From Ideonella sp. (GTDB taxonomy: Bacteria; Pseudomonadota; Gammaproteobacteria; Burkholderiales; Burkholderiaceae_C): 64,000 bases of DNA. The position numbers and the translations under genes were made by a program. The notes beneath the pieces were generated by a model that was not told where the DNA came from, searched no databases, and was given only the letters and a program-made list of their open reading frames with translations. Positions 54,200 through 63,809 of the stretch are shown in pieces; position 1 is the stretch's first letter; every line of letters begins with the position of its first letter. The DNA lies in assembly GCA_015075165.1 (NCBI GenBank), contig JABTUY010000004.1, positions 62,001 to 126,000 of the forward strand, in the 5' to 3' direction.

Positions 54200-55702
54200 T
54201 CAGTGCGCCTCGGCGGTCTTCGCGGCTTCGATCGCACCGGCGGTGTCGCCGCGCGTGCCGTTGAAGAACAGGTTCAGCGCCACCGCCGCCACCGCCGTCA
54301 GCAGGATGCCGGACTCGAGCAGCGGGTGCAGGCCGTGCGCCATCTGCTGCGACCAGCGCGGCGCCACCAGCGGGATCAGGCCGAAACCGATCGACAGCGC
54401 GACGATGTAGAGGTTGTGGCGGTTGTTCTTGTAGTCCACCGTCGACAGGATGCGGATGCCGGTGGCCGCGACCATGCCGAACATCACCAGCCCGGCGCCG
54501 CCGAGCACGTAGATGGGGATCGACTCGACGAAGGCGCCCATCTTCGGCAGCAGGCCGAGGATGATCATGATCACGCCGCCGGCCACGCACACCCAGCGGC
54601 TCTTGACGCCGGTGACGCCGACCAGGCCCACGTTCTGCGAGAAGCTGGTGTACGGGAAGGTGTTGAACAGGCCGCCGATCACCGTGCCGAGGCCGTCGGT
54701 GCGCAGGCCGGCGGCCAGATCCTTCTGCCCGATCTTCTTGCCCGTCATGTCCGACAGCGCCAGGAACATACCGGTGCTCTCGATCATCACGACGATCATC
54801 ACCAGCGTCATCGTCAGCACCATCACTGGGTCGAAGGTCGGCATGCCGTACGCCAACGGCGTGATGAGGTCGACCCAGTTGGCCTTGGCGACCTTGTCGA
54901 AGTTCATCTTGCCGAGCGCGATCACCAGCACGCAGCCGAGCACGATGCCCAGCAGCACCGAGATGTTGGCGATGAAGCCCTTCATGTACTTGACCAGCAG
55001 CAGGATGAACACCAGCACCACCGCGGCGATCGCCAGGTGCTCGAGGTTGCCGTAGTTGGGGTTGTCGACCATCGGGATCGGGCCCGGCAGCCGCAGCGCC
55101 GGCGCCGCGGCGCCCGGTGCCGCCGAGGCCGCGGCGGCGGCGGCGCCGGCCTTGACCTTGTCGACCATCGCGATCAGCTTGGGCACGTCGACGCTCTGCG
55201 CCAGTTGCGGCGGGCCGCCGGCGGCCCAGCCCACGCCGACCCGCATCAGGCTGATGCCGATGATCGCGATGATGGTGCCGGTGACCACCGGCGGAAAGAA
55301 ACGCAGCAGCTTCGACATCACCGGCGCGAGCGCGATCGAGATCGCGCCGGCGCCGATGATCGCGCCGAACAGCGCGCGCGCACCGTCGACGCCCGGCACC
55401 GCGTTGGCGATCGCCACCATCGGGCCGACCGCGGCGAACGTCACGCCCATCATCACCGGCAGCTTGATGCCGAACCACTTCGTGACGCCGAACGACTGGA
55501 TCAACGTGACCACGCCGCAGCAGAACAGGTCGGCGCTGATCAGGTGCGCCACCTGCTCGGGGCTCAGCTTGAGTGCGCGGCCGACGATCAGCGGCACCGC
55601 GATCGCGCCGGCGTACATCACCAGCACGTGCTGCAGGCCGAGCAGGGTCAGTCGACCCGCCGGCAGTTTCTCGTCCACGGGGTGGACCGCGGGGGTGGAC
55701 AT
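54200..55702 (-). CDS. NCS2 xanthine/uric acid permease
   Basis: This 500-residue symporter has the NCS2 (UraA/XanQ) fold: LGLQHVLVMYAGAIAVPLI, the PVMMGVTFAAVGPM helix, and the substrate helix QNVGLVGVTGVKSR. A loop near residue 190 is long and Ala-rich. GAGGAG precedes the ATG. With HIU hydrolase nearby, uric acid or xanthine is the likely cargo. A porin gene follows on the same strand. Confidence 0.9.
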   Translation of the reverse strand: MSTPAVHPVDEKLPAGRLTLLGLQHVLVMYAGAIAVPLIVGRALKLSPEQVAHLISADLFCCGVVTLIQSFGVTKWFGIKLPVMMGVTFAAVGPMVAIANAVPGVDGARALFGAIIGAGAISIALAPVMSKLLRFFPPVVTGTIIAIIGISLMRVGVGWAAGGPPQLAQSVDVPKLIAMVDKVKAGAAAAAASAAPGAAAPALRLPGPIPMVDNPNYGNLEHLAIAAVVLVFILLLVKYMKGFIANISVLLGIVLGCVLVIALGKMNFDKVAKANWVDLITPLAYGMPTFDPVMVLTMTLVMIVVMIESTGMFLALSDMTGKKIGQKDLAAGLRTDGLGTVIGGLFNTFPYTSFSQNVGLVGVTGVKSRWVCVAGGVIMIILGLLPKMGAFVESIPIYVLGGAGLVMFGMVAATGIRILSTVDYKNNRHNLYIVALSIGFGLIPLVAPRWSQQMAHGLHPLLESGILLTAVAAVALNLFFNGTRGDTAGAIEAAKTAEAH

Positions 55703-55872
55703 CAACGTCGTCTCCTCGTGCCTCGAAACCGGCGCTGGCGCGAACGGGGCAGGCGCGGCCAGGTCCGATGGATTCTTTCCTCTCACCACAGCGGGCACTG
55801 TGAGGGGCCTGGGTCGCGATCCCTGCGCAGGAACCCGCGGCGACCTTGATCGAATGCGGAACGCGCGCAGAC

Positions 55873-55880
55873 TGTATACA
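55873..55880. promoter_or_regulatory. TGTATACA palindrome upstream of purine permease
   Basis: CTGTATACAATT holds an 8-bp palindrome in the 298-bp gap between the permease and the HIU-hydrolase genes. GntR-family operators often read TTGTATACAA. I see no gene in the gap, only this site and a larger inverted repeat nearer 55.94 kb. Confidence 0.3.
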
Positions 55881-55922
55881 ATTCGGTGCGCAAAACGGTA
55901 TCGTGATTACCCTGAGTGTGGC

Positions 55923-55957
55923 GTTCAAGCAAATGTGGCTTCGCCACTTGCTTGAAC
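55923..55957. repeat. REP-like palindrome with tetraloop-like centre
   Basis: GTTCAAGCAA (55923-55932) and TTGCTTGAAC (55948-55957) are exact inverted arms, with GTGG-CTTCG-CCAC nested inside. A CCCCGCGGGGG dyad and a GC-rich palindromic tract follow to about 56000. This looks like a dispersed REP-type repeat, just after the HIU-hydrolase stop. Confidence 0.55.
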
Positions 55958-56000
55958 CCCCGCGGGGGGCGGGTCGGGCGCAGCCCGGCCCTGGGGGCGC

Positions 56001-56360
56001 TCATGAGCCACGGTAGGTGCTGTAGCTGTACGGGCTGACCAGCAGCGGCACGTGGTAGTGACCGGCCGCGTCGGCGATGCCGAAGTCGAGCTGCACCTGG
56101 TCGATGAACGGCGGGTCGCTCAGCGCCACGCCACGGGCGCGAAAGTAGCCCGCCACCTCGAACACCAGGCGCCAGCGCCCCACCGCCATCGCCGCGGTGT
56201 CGAGCAATGCGCCGCCGTCGTTGCGACCGTCTTGATTGAGCGTGACCGTCTTGACCGGCTGCGTGCGGCCGTCATCCGCGACGCGCAGCAGCGTGACCTT
56301 CATGCCGGCGGCCGGGCAGCCGTGCGCGGTGTCGAGGACGTGGGTGGACAAGTGACCCAT
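56001..56360 (-). CDS. uraH: 5-hydroxyisourate hydrolase
   Basis: This 119-residue transthyretin-like protein starts MGHLSTHVLDTAHG and has the YSTYRGS C-terminus that ends HIU hydrolases, with active-site His (THVLD), Arg (RWRLVFEV) and the HYHVPLL strand. It opens the isourate ring to OHCU in urate catabolism. No urate oxidase or OHCU decarboxylase gene is in the window. It lies upstream of the NCS2 permease on the same strand. Confidence 0.95.
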   Translation of the reverse strand: MGHLSTHVLDTAHGCPAAGMKVTLLRVADDGRTQPVKTVTLNQDGRNDGGALLDTAAMAVGRWRLVFEVAGYFRARGVALSDPPFIDQVQLDFGIADAAGHYHVPLLVSPYSYSTYRGS

Positions 56361-56403
56361 GCGGGCTCCGGGTGGTGAGGAGGTTGTGGGCGGCGTCGCA
56401 GGC

Positions 56404-57825
56404 TCAGGCCGTGCCGATGCGCATCAGGTTGGTGGTGCCCGGCGTGCCGAACGGCATGCCGGCGATCGCGACGAACGGGTCGCCCGGCTGCGCGAAGCCT
56501 TCGCGCCGCGCCATCTCGGCGGCCAGCGCGGTGATCTGCTCGACACCGGCCACATCGCCGACGTGCAGCGAATGCACGCCCCAGGCCAGCGCCAGCCGGC
56601 GCGCGGTGCCGAGCTGCGGCGTCAGGCTGAGCACCGGCGCTTCGGCGCGTTCGCGCGCGGCGCGCAGGCTGGTGTGGCCCGAGTGCGTGCAGCAGACGAT
56701 CGCGCGCGCGTGCAGCAGCGCCACCGCGCGGCGCATCGCGCAGCACACCGCGTCGGCGACATCGGTCTCGCCAGGCACATTGGCGCTGTGCGACGCCTCG
56801 AGGAACTGACGGTACAGCGGGTCGACCTCGACGCGTTCGATGATGCGGCTCATGATCTGCACCGCGCCCACCGGGTGCCGGCCGGCGGCCGACTCGGCCG
56901 ACAGCATCACCGCATCGGCGCCGTCGTAGATCGCGGTGGCCACGTCGGAGGCTTCGGCACGCGTCGGCACCGGGCTCTCGATCATCGACTCGAGCATCTG
57001 CGTGGCCACGATCACCGGCCGGCCGCGCTTGCGGCACGCGCGCACGATGCGCTTTTGCAGCGGCGGCACCGCCTCGGCGGGCATCTCGACGCCGAGGTCG
57101 CCGCGCGCGACCATCACCGCGTCGGTGGCGGCGATCACCTCGTCCAGGCACGCGATCGCGGCGGGCTTCTCGAGCTTGGCGACGATGCCGGCGCGGCTGC
57201 CGATGAGCGCGCGCGCCTCGTCGATGTCCTGCGGGCGCTGCACGAAGCTCAACGCCACCCAGTCGGCGCCGAGCCCGAGCGCGACGTCGAGGTCGCGCCG
57301 GTCCTTCTCGGTCAGCGCCGAGATCGGCAGCACCACGCCGGGCACGTTGACGCCCTTGCGATCGGACAGGCGCCCGCCGACGACGACCCGCGTATCCGCG
57401 CTCTCGCGGTCGCAGCGCTCGACCTGCAGACGCAGCTTGCCGTCGTCGAGCAGCAGTTCGGCGCCCGGCTCGAGCGCGGCAAAGATCTCCGGATGCGGCA
57501 GCGTGACGGCCTGGGCGCTGCCCGCGGTCGGCGCCAGCTGCAGCCGGAACGGCTGGCCCGCTTCGAGCTGCACCGGGCCGCCGGCGAACGTGCCGACGCG
57601 CAGCTTGGGCCCTTGCAGGTCGGCCAGGATCGCGATCGGGCGTCCGTGGCGGGCTTCGGCGGCGCGGATCGCGTGCACGCGCGCACGATGATCGTCGGCG
57701 CTGCCGTGGCTGAAGTTGAGCCGGAACACGTCGACGCCGGCGACGAACAGCTGATCGATGACGTCGGCGCTCGAGCTGGCCGGCCCGAGTGTGGCGACGA
57801 TCTTGGCGTTGCGGGTTCTGCGCAT
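56404..57825 (-). CDS. pyk: Pyruvate kinase
   Basis: This 473-residue enzyme has KIVATLGPASS, LDIAVALGLGADWVALSF-type barrel strands, the substrate loop VMVARGDLGVEMP, RPVIVATQMLES and a C-terminal domain with AIVCCTHSGHTS. It makes pyruvate and ATP from PEP. It follows ttuD on the same strand, a frequent partner in glyoxylate loci of Burkholderiales where glycerate is fed into lower glycolysis. Confidence 0.95.
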   Translation of the reverse strand: MRRTRNAKIVATLGPASSSADVIDQLFVAGVDVFRLNFSHGSADDHRARVHAIRAAEARHGRPIAILADLQGPKLRVGTFAGGPVQLEAGQPFRLQLAPTAGSAQAVTLPHPEIFAALEPGAELLLDDGKLRLQVERCDRESADTRVVVGGRLSDRKGVNVPGVVLPISALTEKDRRDLDVALGLGADWVALSFVQRPQDIDEARALIGSRAGIVAKLEKPAAIACLDEVIAATDAVMVARGDLGVEMPAEAVPPLQKRIVRACRKRGRPVIVATQMLESMIESPVPTRAEASDVATAIYDGADAVMLSAESAAGRHPVGAVQIMSRIIERVEVDPLYRQFLEASHSANVPGETDVADAVCCAMRRAVALLHARAIVCCTHSGHTSLRAARERAEAPVLSLTPQLGTARRLALAWGVHSLHVGDVAGVEQITALAAEMARREGFAQPGDPFVAIAGMPFGTPGTTNLMRIGTA

Positions 57826-57834
57826 GCGGGTGTC

Positions 57835-57896
57835 TCGGTTGCGTCGGTGCGTCGATGTAGTTGTGGCGTCGGTGCATCGGTTGCGTCGATGCGTCG
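57835..57896. repeat. 20-bp direct repeats between ttuD and pyk
   Basis: TCGGTTGCGTCGGTGCGTCG (57835-57854) recurs at 57877-57896 with one base changed, in the 91-bp gap before pyk. Shorter GCGTCGGTGC-like copies sit between. It may be a local expansion or a protein site. Confidence 0.45.
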
Positions 57897-57916
57897 GGCG
57901 CGGCGGCCTCGCCTGC

Positions 57917-59221
57917 CTAGCCGGCCGGCGCGGCGTCGATCAGCAGCGCGCGGAAGTCGTTGACGTTGGTGCGCGTCGGCCCGGTCAGCACCGAGTCCGA
58001 CAGGCGGCCGAAGAAGCCGTGGCCGTTGTGGTTCGCCAGTTCGTCCTTCGGCTTCAGGCCGAGCGCCCACGCGCGCGCGAGCGTGTCGGGGCCGATCACC
58101 GCGCCGGCGACGTCTTCGGCGCCGTCGACGCCGTCGGTGTCGCCGGCCAGGCCGTGGATGCGCGGATGGCCGTCGAGCGCGATCGCCTGCGCGAGCAGGC
58201 ATTCGACGTTGCGGCCGCCGCGCCCCAGTGTCTGTGCGTTCGCGCGCAGCGTGACGGTGGTCTCGCCGCCCGACAGCAGCACGCACGGCGGCGCGAACGG
58301 CTGGCCGCGCGCGGCCACTTGTAGGGCGATGCCGGCGAGCACCGTGCCGACGTCGCGCGCCTCGCCTTCGATCGAGTCGCCGAGGATGTGCGCGCCGTAG
58401 CCGGCGTCGCGCGCGACCTGCGCCGCGGCAACGAGCGCGATCTGCGGCGCGGCGACGATGTGCGCGCTGGCGCGCGCGAGCCGCGCGTCGCCGGGCTTCA
58501 CCGATTCGCCTTGTCCGCTTTCGAGCAGCGCCTGCGCCGCCGCCGGCAGTGCGATGCCGAAGCGGCGCACGATCGCGAGCGCGTCGGCGCAGGTGGTCGG
58601 GTCGGCCACCGTCGGGCCCGACGCGATGTCGATCGGGCGGTCGCCCGGCACGTCGGAGATCAACAGCGTCACCACGCGTGCCGGGTGGCACGCGGCGGCG
58701 AGCCGCCCGCCCTTGATCGCCGACAGGTGCCGGCGCACGGTGTTCATCTCGCCGATCGTCGCGCCGCTGGCCAGCAGCGCGCGGTTGATGGCCTGCTTGT
58801 CGTCGAGCGTCAGCCCGGGGCCGGGCAGCGGCGCCAGCGCCGAGCCGCCGCCGGAAATCAGGCACAGCACCAGATCGTCGGCACCGAGCCCGTGCACCAG
58901 GCGCAGCATGCGTTCGGCAGCCGCCTGCCCGGCCGCATCGGGCACCGGATGCGCCGCCTCGGCGATCTCGATGCGCTCGCACGGCGCGCCGTAGCCGTAG
59001 CGCGTGATCACGAGCCCGCTGACGCGCTCGAGGCCGCGGCCGCGCCAATGCTGCTCCACCGCCTGCGCCATCGCCGCCGACGCCTTGCCGGCGCCGATCA
59101 CGATCACGCGGCCGCGCACGTCGGCCAGCTCGGGCAGGTGGCGCGGAATGCACAGCGCCGGTTGCGCCGACGCGATCGCCGCGTCGAACATCCGGCGCAG
59201 CAGTTGCTGTTGCGGCGTCAT
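57917..59221 (-). CDS. ttuD: Glycerate 2-kinase (MOFRL/TtuD type)
   Basis: This 434-residue protein is of the MOFRL glycerate kinase/TtuD family: VIGAGKASAAMAQAVEQHW, LISGGGSALAPLPGPGL, NTVRRHLSAIKGGRLA and LSGGETTVTLR. It phosphorylates glycerate; some relatives are named hydroxypyruvate reductase. The start MTPQQQLLRR is chosen because the upstream open frame has no family sequence. It follows glxR by 13 bases. Confidence 0.92.
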   Translation of the reverse strand: MTPQQQLLRRMFDAAIASAQPALCIPRHLPELADVRGRVIVIGAGKASAAMAQAVEQHWRGRGLERVSGLVITRYGYGAPCERIEIAEAAHPVPDAAGQAAAERMLRLVHGLGADDLVLCLISGGGSALAPLPGPGLTLDDKQAINRALLASGATIGEMNTVRRHLSAIKGGRLAAACHPARVVTLLISDVPGDRPIDIASGPTVADPTTCADALAIVRRFGIALPAAAQALLESGQGESVKPGDARLARASAHIVAAPQIALVAAAQVARDAGYGAHILGDSIEGEARDVGTVLAGIALQVAARGQPFAPPCVLLSGGETTVTLRANAQTLGRGGRNVECLLAQAIALDGHPRIHGLAGDTDGVDGAEDVAGAVIGPDTLARAWALGLKPKDELANHNGHGFFGRLSDSVLTGPTRTNVNDFRALLIDAAPAG

Positions 59222-59234
59222 GGCCGGCCGCCCG

Positions 59235-60134
59235 TCAGTTCGCCTTCTGCCCGATCTCGAAGTTGGACAGCTTCTCGAGTGCGCGCACCATGCCCGAGTG
59301 GTCCCACGCCGCGCCGCCGTGCGCGACGCAGGCGCTGAACAGCTGCTGCGCGGTCGACGTGGCCGGCAGCGCCAGGCCGAGCGACTTGGCGGCACCGAGC
59401 GCAAGGTTCAGGTCCTTCTGATGCAGCGCGATCCGAAAGCCCGGATCGAACGTGCGCTTGACCATGCGATCGCCCAGGATCTCGAGGATGCGCGACGTCG
59501 CCAGCCCGCCGAGCAGCGCCTGCCGCACCTTGGCCGGGTCGGCGCCGGCGCGCGCAGCGAACAGCAGGCCTTCGGCGACCGCGTTGATCGTCAGCGCGAC
59601 GACGATCTGGTTGGCCACCTTGCAAGTCTGGCCGTCGCCGCTGCCGCCGACCAGCGTGATGTTCTTGCCCATCGCCTCGAGCACCGGCTTGACGCGCTCG
59701 AACACCTCGGGCTTGCCGCCGCACATGATCGACAGCGTGGCGTTCTTGGCACCCACGTCGCCGCCGGACACCGGCGCGTCGAGGTAGTCGCAGCCGAGCG
59801 CTTCGATTCGCTTGGCGAACTCCTTGGTCTCGACCGGCGAGATCGACGACATGTCGATCACCGTCTTGCCCTTGCTCAGCCCCGCGGCCACGCCGTTGTC
59901 GGCGAACAGCGCTTTCGCGACGTCGGGCGTGTCGGGCACCATCGTGATGATGATCTCTGCGCGCTCGGCGACTTCCTTGGAACTGGCGCAGGCCTTGCCG
60001 CCGGCGCTGGTCAGCTCCTGCGGCACCGAGCCGATGGTGTGCAGGTACAGCTCGTGTCCGGCCTTGATCAGGTGCCCGGCCATCGGTGTGCCCATGATGC
60101 CGAGGCCGACGAAGCCGATTTTCTTGCCTGCCAT
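59235..60134 (-). CDS. glxR: Tartronate semialdehyde reductase
   Basis: This 299-residue beta-hydroxyacid dehydrogenase has the Rossmann GLGIMGTPMAGHL, the substrate motif DAPVSGGDVGAKN and the catalytic lysine in GQTCKVANQIVV. It reduces tartronate semialdehyde from Gcl to D-glycerate. It lies 38 bases after hyi and before ttuD, the normal order of the glyoxylate pathway. Confidence 0.95.
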   Translation of the reverse strand: MAGKKIGFVGLGIMGTPMAGHLIKAGHELYLHTIGSVPQELTSAGGKACASSKEVAERAEIIITMVPDTPDVAKALFADNGVAAGLSKGKTVIDMSSISPVETKEFAKRIEALGCDYLDAPVSGGDVGAKNATLSIMCGGKPEVFERVKPVLEAMGKNITLVGGSGDGQTCKVANQIVVALTINAVAEGLLFAARAGADPAKVRQALLGGLATSRILEILGDRMVKRTFDPGFRIALHQKDLNLALGAAKSLGLALPATSTAQQLFSACVAHGGAAWDHSGMVRALEKLSNFEIGQKAN

Positions 60135-60172
60135 TTCGAATGCTCCTTGCGATGCGATGAAAGGTTGCGCGT

Positions 60173-60952
60173 TCAGGCGCGCGCGCGGGCCAGCCAGCCC
60201 AGGCCCGCTTCGGTGGTGGTGGCCGGTTTGTACTCGCAGCCAATCCAGCCGCTGTAGCCGATGCGGTCGAGGTGCGCGAACAGGAACGCGTAGTGGATCT
60301 CGCCGCTGCCGGGTTCGTTGCGACCCGGGTTGTCGGCGAGCTGGATGTGCGCGATGCGCGCCAGGTGCTTCTGCATCGTCGCGGCGAGTTCGCCTTCGCT
60401 GCGCTGCATGTGATAGATGTCGTACTGCAGGAACGCGTTGGCCGCGCCGACCTCGTCGAGCAGCTGCAGCGTCTGGTCGCTGCGGTTCAGGTAGAACCCC
60501 GGGATGTCGTAGCGGTTGATCGGCTCGACCAGCAGCTTCAGCCCGGCGCGGTCGAACTGGCCGGCGGCGTACAACAGGTTCGCCACCAGCGTCTTGCGCA
60601 GCGTGGCGTCGTCGACACCGGCCGGGGCCTTGCCGACCAGGCAGTTGAGCTGGCCGACGCCGAGCGCCTGCGCGTACTCGATCGCCTGCGCCACGCCCGA
60701 GCGGAACTCATCGCTGCGATCGGGCAGGCAGGCGATGCCGCGCTCACCGGCGTCCCAGTTGCCGGCGGGCAGGTTGTGCAGCACCAGCTTCAGGCCGTTG
60801 TCGTCGAGCCGGCGGCGGATCTCCGACGCGGCGAAGGCGTACGGAAAAAGGAACTCGACGGCGTCGAACCCGGCCTTGCGTGCGAGCGCGAAGCGTTCGA
60901 GGAACGGCACCTCGTTGAACAGCATCGTCAGGTTGGCGGCGAACTTGGGCAT
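60173..60952 (-). CDS. hyi: Hydroxypyruvate isomerase
   Basis: This 259-residue TIM-barrel protein starts MPKFAANLTMLF and has FLFPYAF, VEPINRYDIPGFYL (metal glutamate), QYDIYHMQRSEG and IQLADNPGRNEPGSGEI, all typical of Hyi. It interconverts tartronate semialdehyde and hydroxypyruvate. It starts 29 bases after gcl. Confidence 0.94.
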   Translation of the reverse strand: MPKFAANLTMLFNEVPFLERFALARKAGFDAVEFLFPYAFAASEIRRRLDDNGLKLVLHNLPAGNWDAGERGIACLPDRSDEFRSGVAQAIEYAQALGVGQLNCLVGKAPAGVDDATLRKTLVANLLYAAGQFDRAGLKLLVEPINRYDIPGFYLNRSDQTLQLLDEVGAANAFLQYDIYHMQRSEGELAATMQKHLARIAHIQLADNPGRNEPGSGEIHYAFLFAHLDRIGYSGWIGCEYKPATTTEAGLGWLARARA

Positions 60953-60981
60953 GGCGGATCTCCTTGCAGGCGCTTGTCGGC

Positions 60982-62778
60982 TCAATCGAGCAGCGCGGCG
61001 GCGATGGCGGTCGGCACGTCGCCCTTGCCGGCGGCCAGCTCCTCGAACTCGACCACATTGTCGATCTCGGTGCCCATCGAGATGTTGGTCACGCGCTCGA
61101 GGATGATCTCGATCACCACCGGCACCTTGAACTCGGCCATCCACGCTTCGGCCTGCGCGATGGCCGGCGCGATCTCCTCCTGGCGGTGCACGCGGATCGC
61201 CTTGCAGCCCAGGCCCTCGACCACCTTGACGTGGTCGACGCCGTAGCCGCGCGAGACTTCCTGCGCCGGCGTGTTGACGTTGTCGAACGACAGTTGCACG
61301 CAGTAGTCCATCGTGAAGCCGCGCTGGCTCTGGCGGATCAGCCCGAGGTAGCTGTTGTTGACGACGATGTGGATGTACGGCAGCTTGAACTGCGCGCCCA
61401 CCGCCAGCTCCTCGAGCATGAACTGGAAGTCGTAGTCGCCCGACAGCGCGACCAGTTTGCGCTTGGGGTCGGCCGCGCGCACGCCGAGCGCGGCGGGCAC
61501 CGTCCAGCCGAGCGGGCCGGCCTGGCCGCAGTTGATCCAGCGGCGCGGGCCGTACACGTGCAGGAACTGCGCGGCGGCGATCTGCGACAGGCCGATCGTC
61601 GAGACGTAGGTCACGTCCTTGCCGAACGCGTTGTTCATGCACTGGTACACGCGCTGCGGCTTCATCGGCACGTTGTCGTAGTTGGTCTTGCGCAGGTACT
61701 GCAGGTCGGCCTTGCGGCCCTGGCACTCGTTGACCCAGGCCGAGCGATCGGGCAGCTTGCCCGCGGCCTTGCGCTCGCGCGCCACCTGCACGAACAGCTC
61801 GAGCGCGGCGCGGGCATCGGAAACGATGCCGTAGTCGGGCGCGAACACGCGGCCGATCTGCGTCGGCTCGATGTCGACGTGGATGAACTTGCGGCCCTTG
61901 CAATACACCTCGGGGCTGCCGGTGTGGCGGTTGGCCCAGCGGTTGCCGATGCCGATCACGAAGTCGCTCGCCAGCAGGTTGGCGTTGCCGTAGCGGTGGC
62001 TGGTCTGCAGGCCGCACATGCCGGCCATCAGCGGGTGGTCGTCGGGGATCGTGCCCCAGCCCATCAGCGTGGGGATCACCGGGATGCCGGTGAGCTCGGC
62101 GAACTGCACCAGGAGCTCCGACGCGTCGGCGTTGATGATGCCGCCGCCGGCGACGACGAGCGGCTTGGCTGCGGCGGCCAGCAGGTCGAGCGCCTTGTCG
62201 ATCTGCTTGCGGGTGGCCGCGGGCTTGTACACCGGCAGCGGCTCGTAGGTGTCGATGTCGAACTCGATCTCGGCCATCTGCACGTCGAACGGCAGGTCGA
62301 TCAGCACCGGCCCGGGGCGGCCCGAGCGCATCAGGTGAAACGCCTGCTGGAACGCGCGCGGCACCTGCGCCGGCTCGAGCACGGTGGTGGCCCACTTGGT
62401 GACCGGCTTGGCGATCGACGCGATGTCCACCGCCTGAAAGTCTTCCTTGTGCAGCCGCGCGCGCGGCGCCTGGCCGGTGATGCACAGGATCGGGATCGAA
62501 TCGGCCTGCGCCGAATACAGCCCGGTGATCATGTCGGTGCCCGCGGGGCCCGAGGTGCCGATGCACACGCCGATGTTGCCGGCCTTGGCGCGCGTGTAGC
62601 CCTCGGCCATGTGCGAGGCGCCTTCGACGTGGCGCGCCAGCACGTGGGCGATGGTCTGGCGCTCCTTCAGCTGCGCATACAGCGGGTTGATCGCCGCGCC
62701 CGGCACGCCGAAGGCCTGCGTCACGCCTTCCTTCTCCATCACCAGCACCGCCGCCATCGCGGCCTTCATCTTCGCCAT
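60982..62778 (-). CDS. gcl: Glyoxylate carboligase
   Basis: This 598-residue TPP enzyme has the N-terminal [12 protein letters not shown] where the usual catalytic glutamate of TPP enzymes is replaced by Val, as in Gcl, and the C-terminal [15 protein letters not shown]...[13 protein letters not shown]/Mg site. It joins two glyoxylates into tartronate semialdehyde and CO2. GAGGAG precedes the start MAKMKAAMA. It heads the gcl-hyi-glxR-ttuD-pyk operon and is divergent from a LysR gene. Confidence 0.95.
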   Translation of the reverse strand: MAKMKAAMAAVLVMEKEGVTQAFGVPGAAINPLYAQLKERQTIAHVLARHVEGASHMAEGYTRAKAGNIGVCIGTSGPAGTDMITGLYSAQADSIPILCITGQAPRARLHKEDFQAVDIASIAKPVTKWATTVLEPAQVPRAFQQAFHLMRSGRPGPVLIDLPFDVQMAEIEFDIDTYEPLPVYKPAATRKQIDKALDLLAAAAKPLVVAGGGIINADASELLVQFAELTGIPVIPTLMGWGTIPDDHPLMAGMCGLQTSHRYGNANLLASDFVIGIGNRWANRHTGSPEVYCKGRKFIHVDIEPTQIGRVFAPDYGIVSDARAALELFVQVARERKAAGKLPDRSAWVNECQGRKADLQYLRKTNYDNVPMKPQRVYQCMNNAFGKDVTYVSTIGLSQIAAAQFLHVYGPRRWINCGQAGPLGWTVPAALGVRAADPKRKLVALSGDYDFQFMLEELAVGAQFKLPYIHIVVNNSYLGLIRQSQRGFTMDYCVQLSFDNVNTPAQEVSRGYGVDHVKVVEGLGCKAIRVHRQEEIAPAIAQAEAWMAEFKVPVVIEIILERVTNISMGTEIDNVVEFEELAAGKGDVPTAIAAALLD

Positions 62779-62856
62779 GCGTTGCTCCTCGAATCGGACG
62801 GGCGCCATCGTGCGACTGCGCGCGACGAAAGAGAAGGCCTGCGGCCGGATATCTTC

Positions 62857-62873
62857 TATTCCGAAACGGAATA
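62857..62873. promoter_or_regulatory. LysR-type palindrome before gcl
   Basis: TATTCCG-AAA-CGGAATA is a perfect 7+3+7 dyad in the 122-bp gap between gcl and LysR. It contains the LysR T-N11-A core. It lies 28 bases before the LysR start, well placed for autoregulation and for gcl control. Confidence 0.6.
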
Positions 62874-62900
62874 CCGAGGCCGGACTGCATACACTGCGGT

Positions 62901-63809
62901 ATGGACCGGATCCTCGCGATGCAGATGTTCGTTCGTGTCGTCGAGACCGGCAGCTTCAGCAAGGCGGCCGCGGAGCTGGGCACGACGCAGCCCACCGCGA
63001 CCAAGGCGGTGGCGCAGGCCGAGCGGCGGCTCGGCGCGCGGCTGCTGCATCGCACCACCCGCGGCGTGACGCCGACCGAGGCGGGCCTGCTGTACTACGA
63101 GCGCTGCAAGCTGATCGCGCGCGACGTCGAGGAGGCCGAGAACGTGGCCGCGCTGGTGCAGAAGGGCGCCACCGGCACGCTGCGCGTCAGCACCTCGGTG
63201 GCGTTCGGACGCCGCGTGATGGCGCCGCTGATGCTGCGCTACATGCTCGAGCAGCCGACCCTGCAGATCGACCTCGGGCTCGACGACCGCTATGTCAACC
63301 TGGTCGAGCAGGGCGTGGATGTGGCGGTGCGCATGGGGCGTCTCGCCGACTCCACGCTCGGTGCCAGCTATCTCGGCACCAACCCGTGGCTGCTCGCCGC
63401 CGCGCCGGCTTACCTCGCGCGGCGCGCGGCGCCCAAGCTGCCGCGCGAGCTGGCCCGGCACGCGTGCCTGGTCTACAGCAGCGTGCAAGGCGACGCGCGC
63501 TGGCAGTTCGTCGGCCCGTCGGGCGAGGAGGAATCGGTGCCGGTCAAGGGGCCGCTCAGATCGAACAGCCTGAGCACCGTGCTGGCGGCGTGCGAAGCCG
63601 GGTTCGGGCTCGCGCTGCTGCCGTGGTACGTGGCGCGCGATGCGGTACGCACCGGTGCCGTGGTGCCGCTGCTCGAGCGCTACACGCCGCCATCGCAGCA
63701 GATGCACGCGGTGTTTCCGTCACCGAAGCTCGTGCCGCACAAGGTCAGCGTGTTCATCGCGTGGCTGCAGTCGCAACTGGTGGGCGAGTGGTGGCAGCGC
63801 GAACGCTGA
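62901..63809 (+). CDS. LysR-family regulator of the glyoxylate operon
   Basis: This 302-residue LysR protein has the [23 protein letters not shown] then [17 protein letters not shown], and an effector domain from about residue 90 ([14 protein letters not shown]). It resembles DmlR-type single-target regulators. Divergent position and the palindrome in the gap indicate that it controls gcl. The inducer may be glyoxylate or a related acid. The last 190 bases of the window hold no gene I can support. Confidence 0.92.
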   Translation: MDRILAMQMFVRVVETGSFSKAAAELGTTQPTATKAVAQAERRLGARLLHRTTRGVTPTEAGLLYYERCKLIARDVEEAENVAALVQKGATGTLRVSTSVAFGRRVMAPLMLRYMLEQPTLQIDLGLDDRYVNLVEQGVDVAVRMGRLADSTLGASYLGTNPWLLAAAPAYLARRAAPKLPRELARHACLVYSSVQGDARWQFVGPSGEEESVPVKGPLRSNSLSTVLAACEAGFGLALLPWYVARDAVRTGAVVPLLERYTPPSQQMHAVFPSPKLVPHKVSVFIAWLQSQLVGEWWQRER

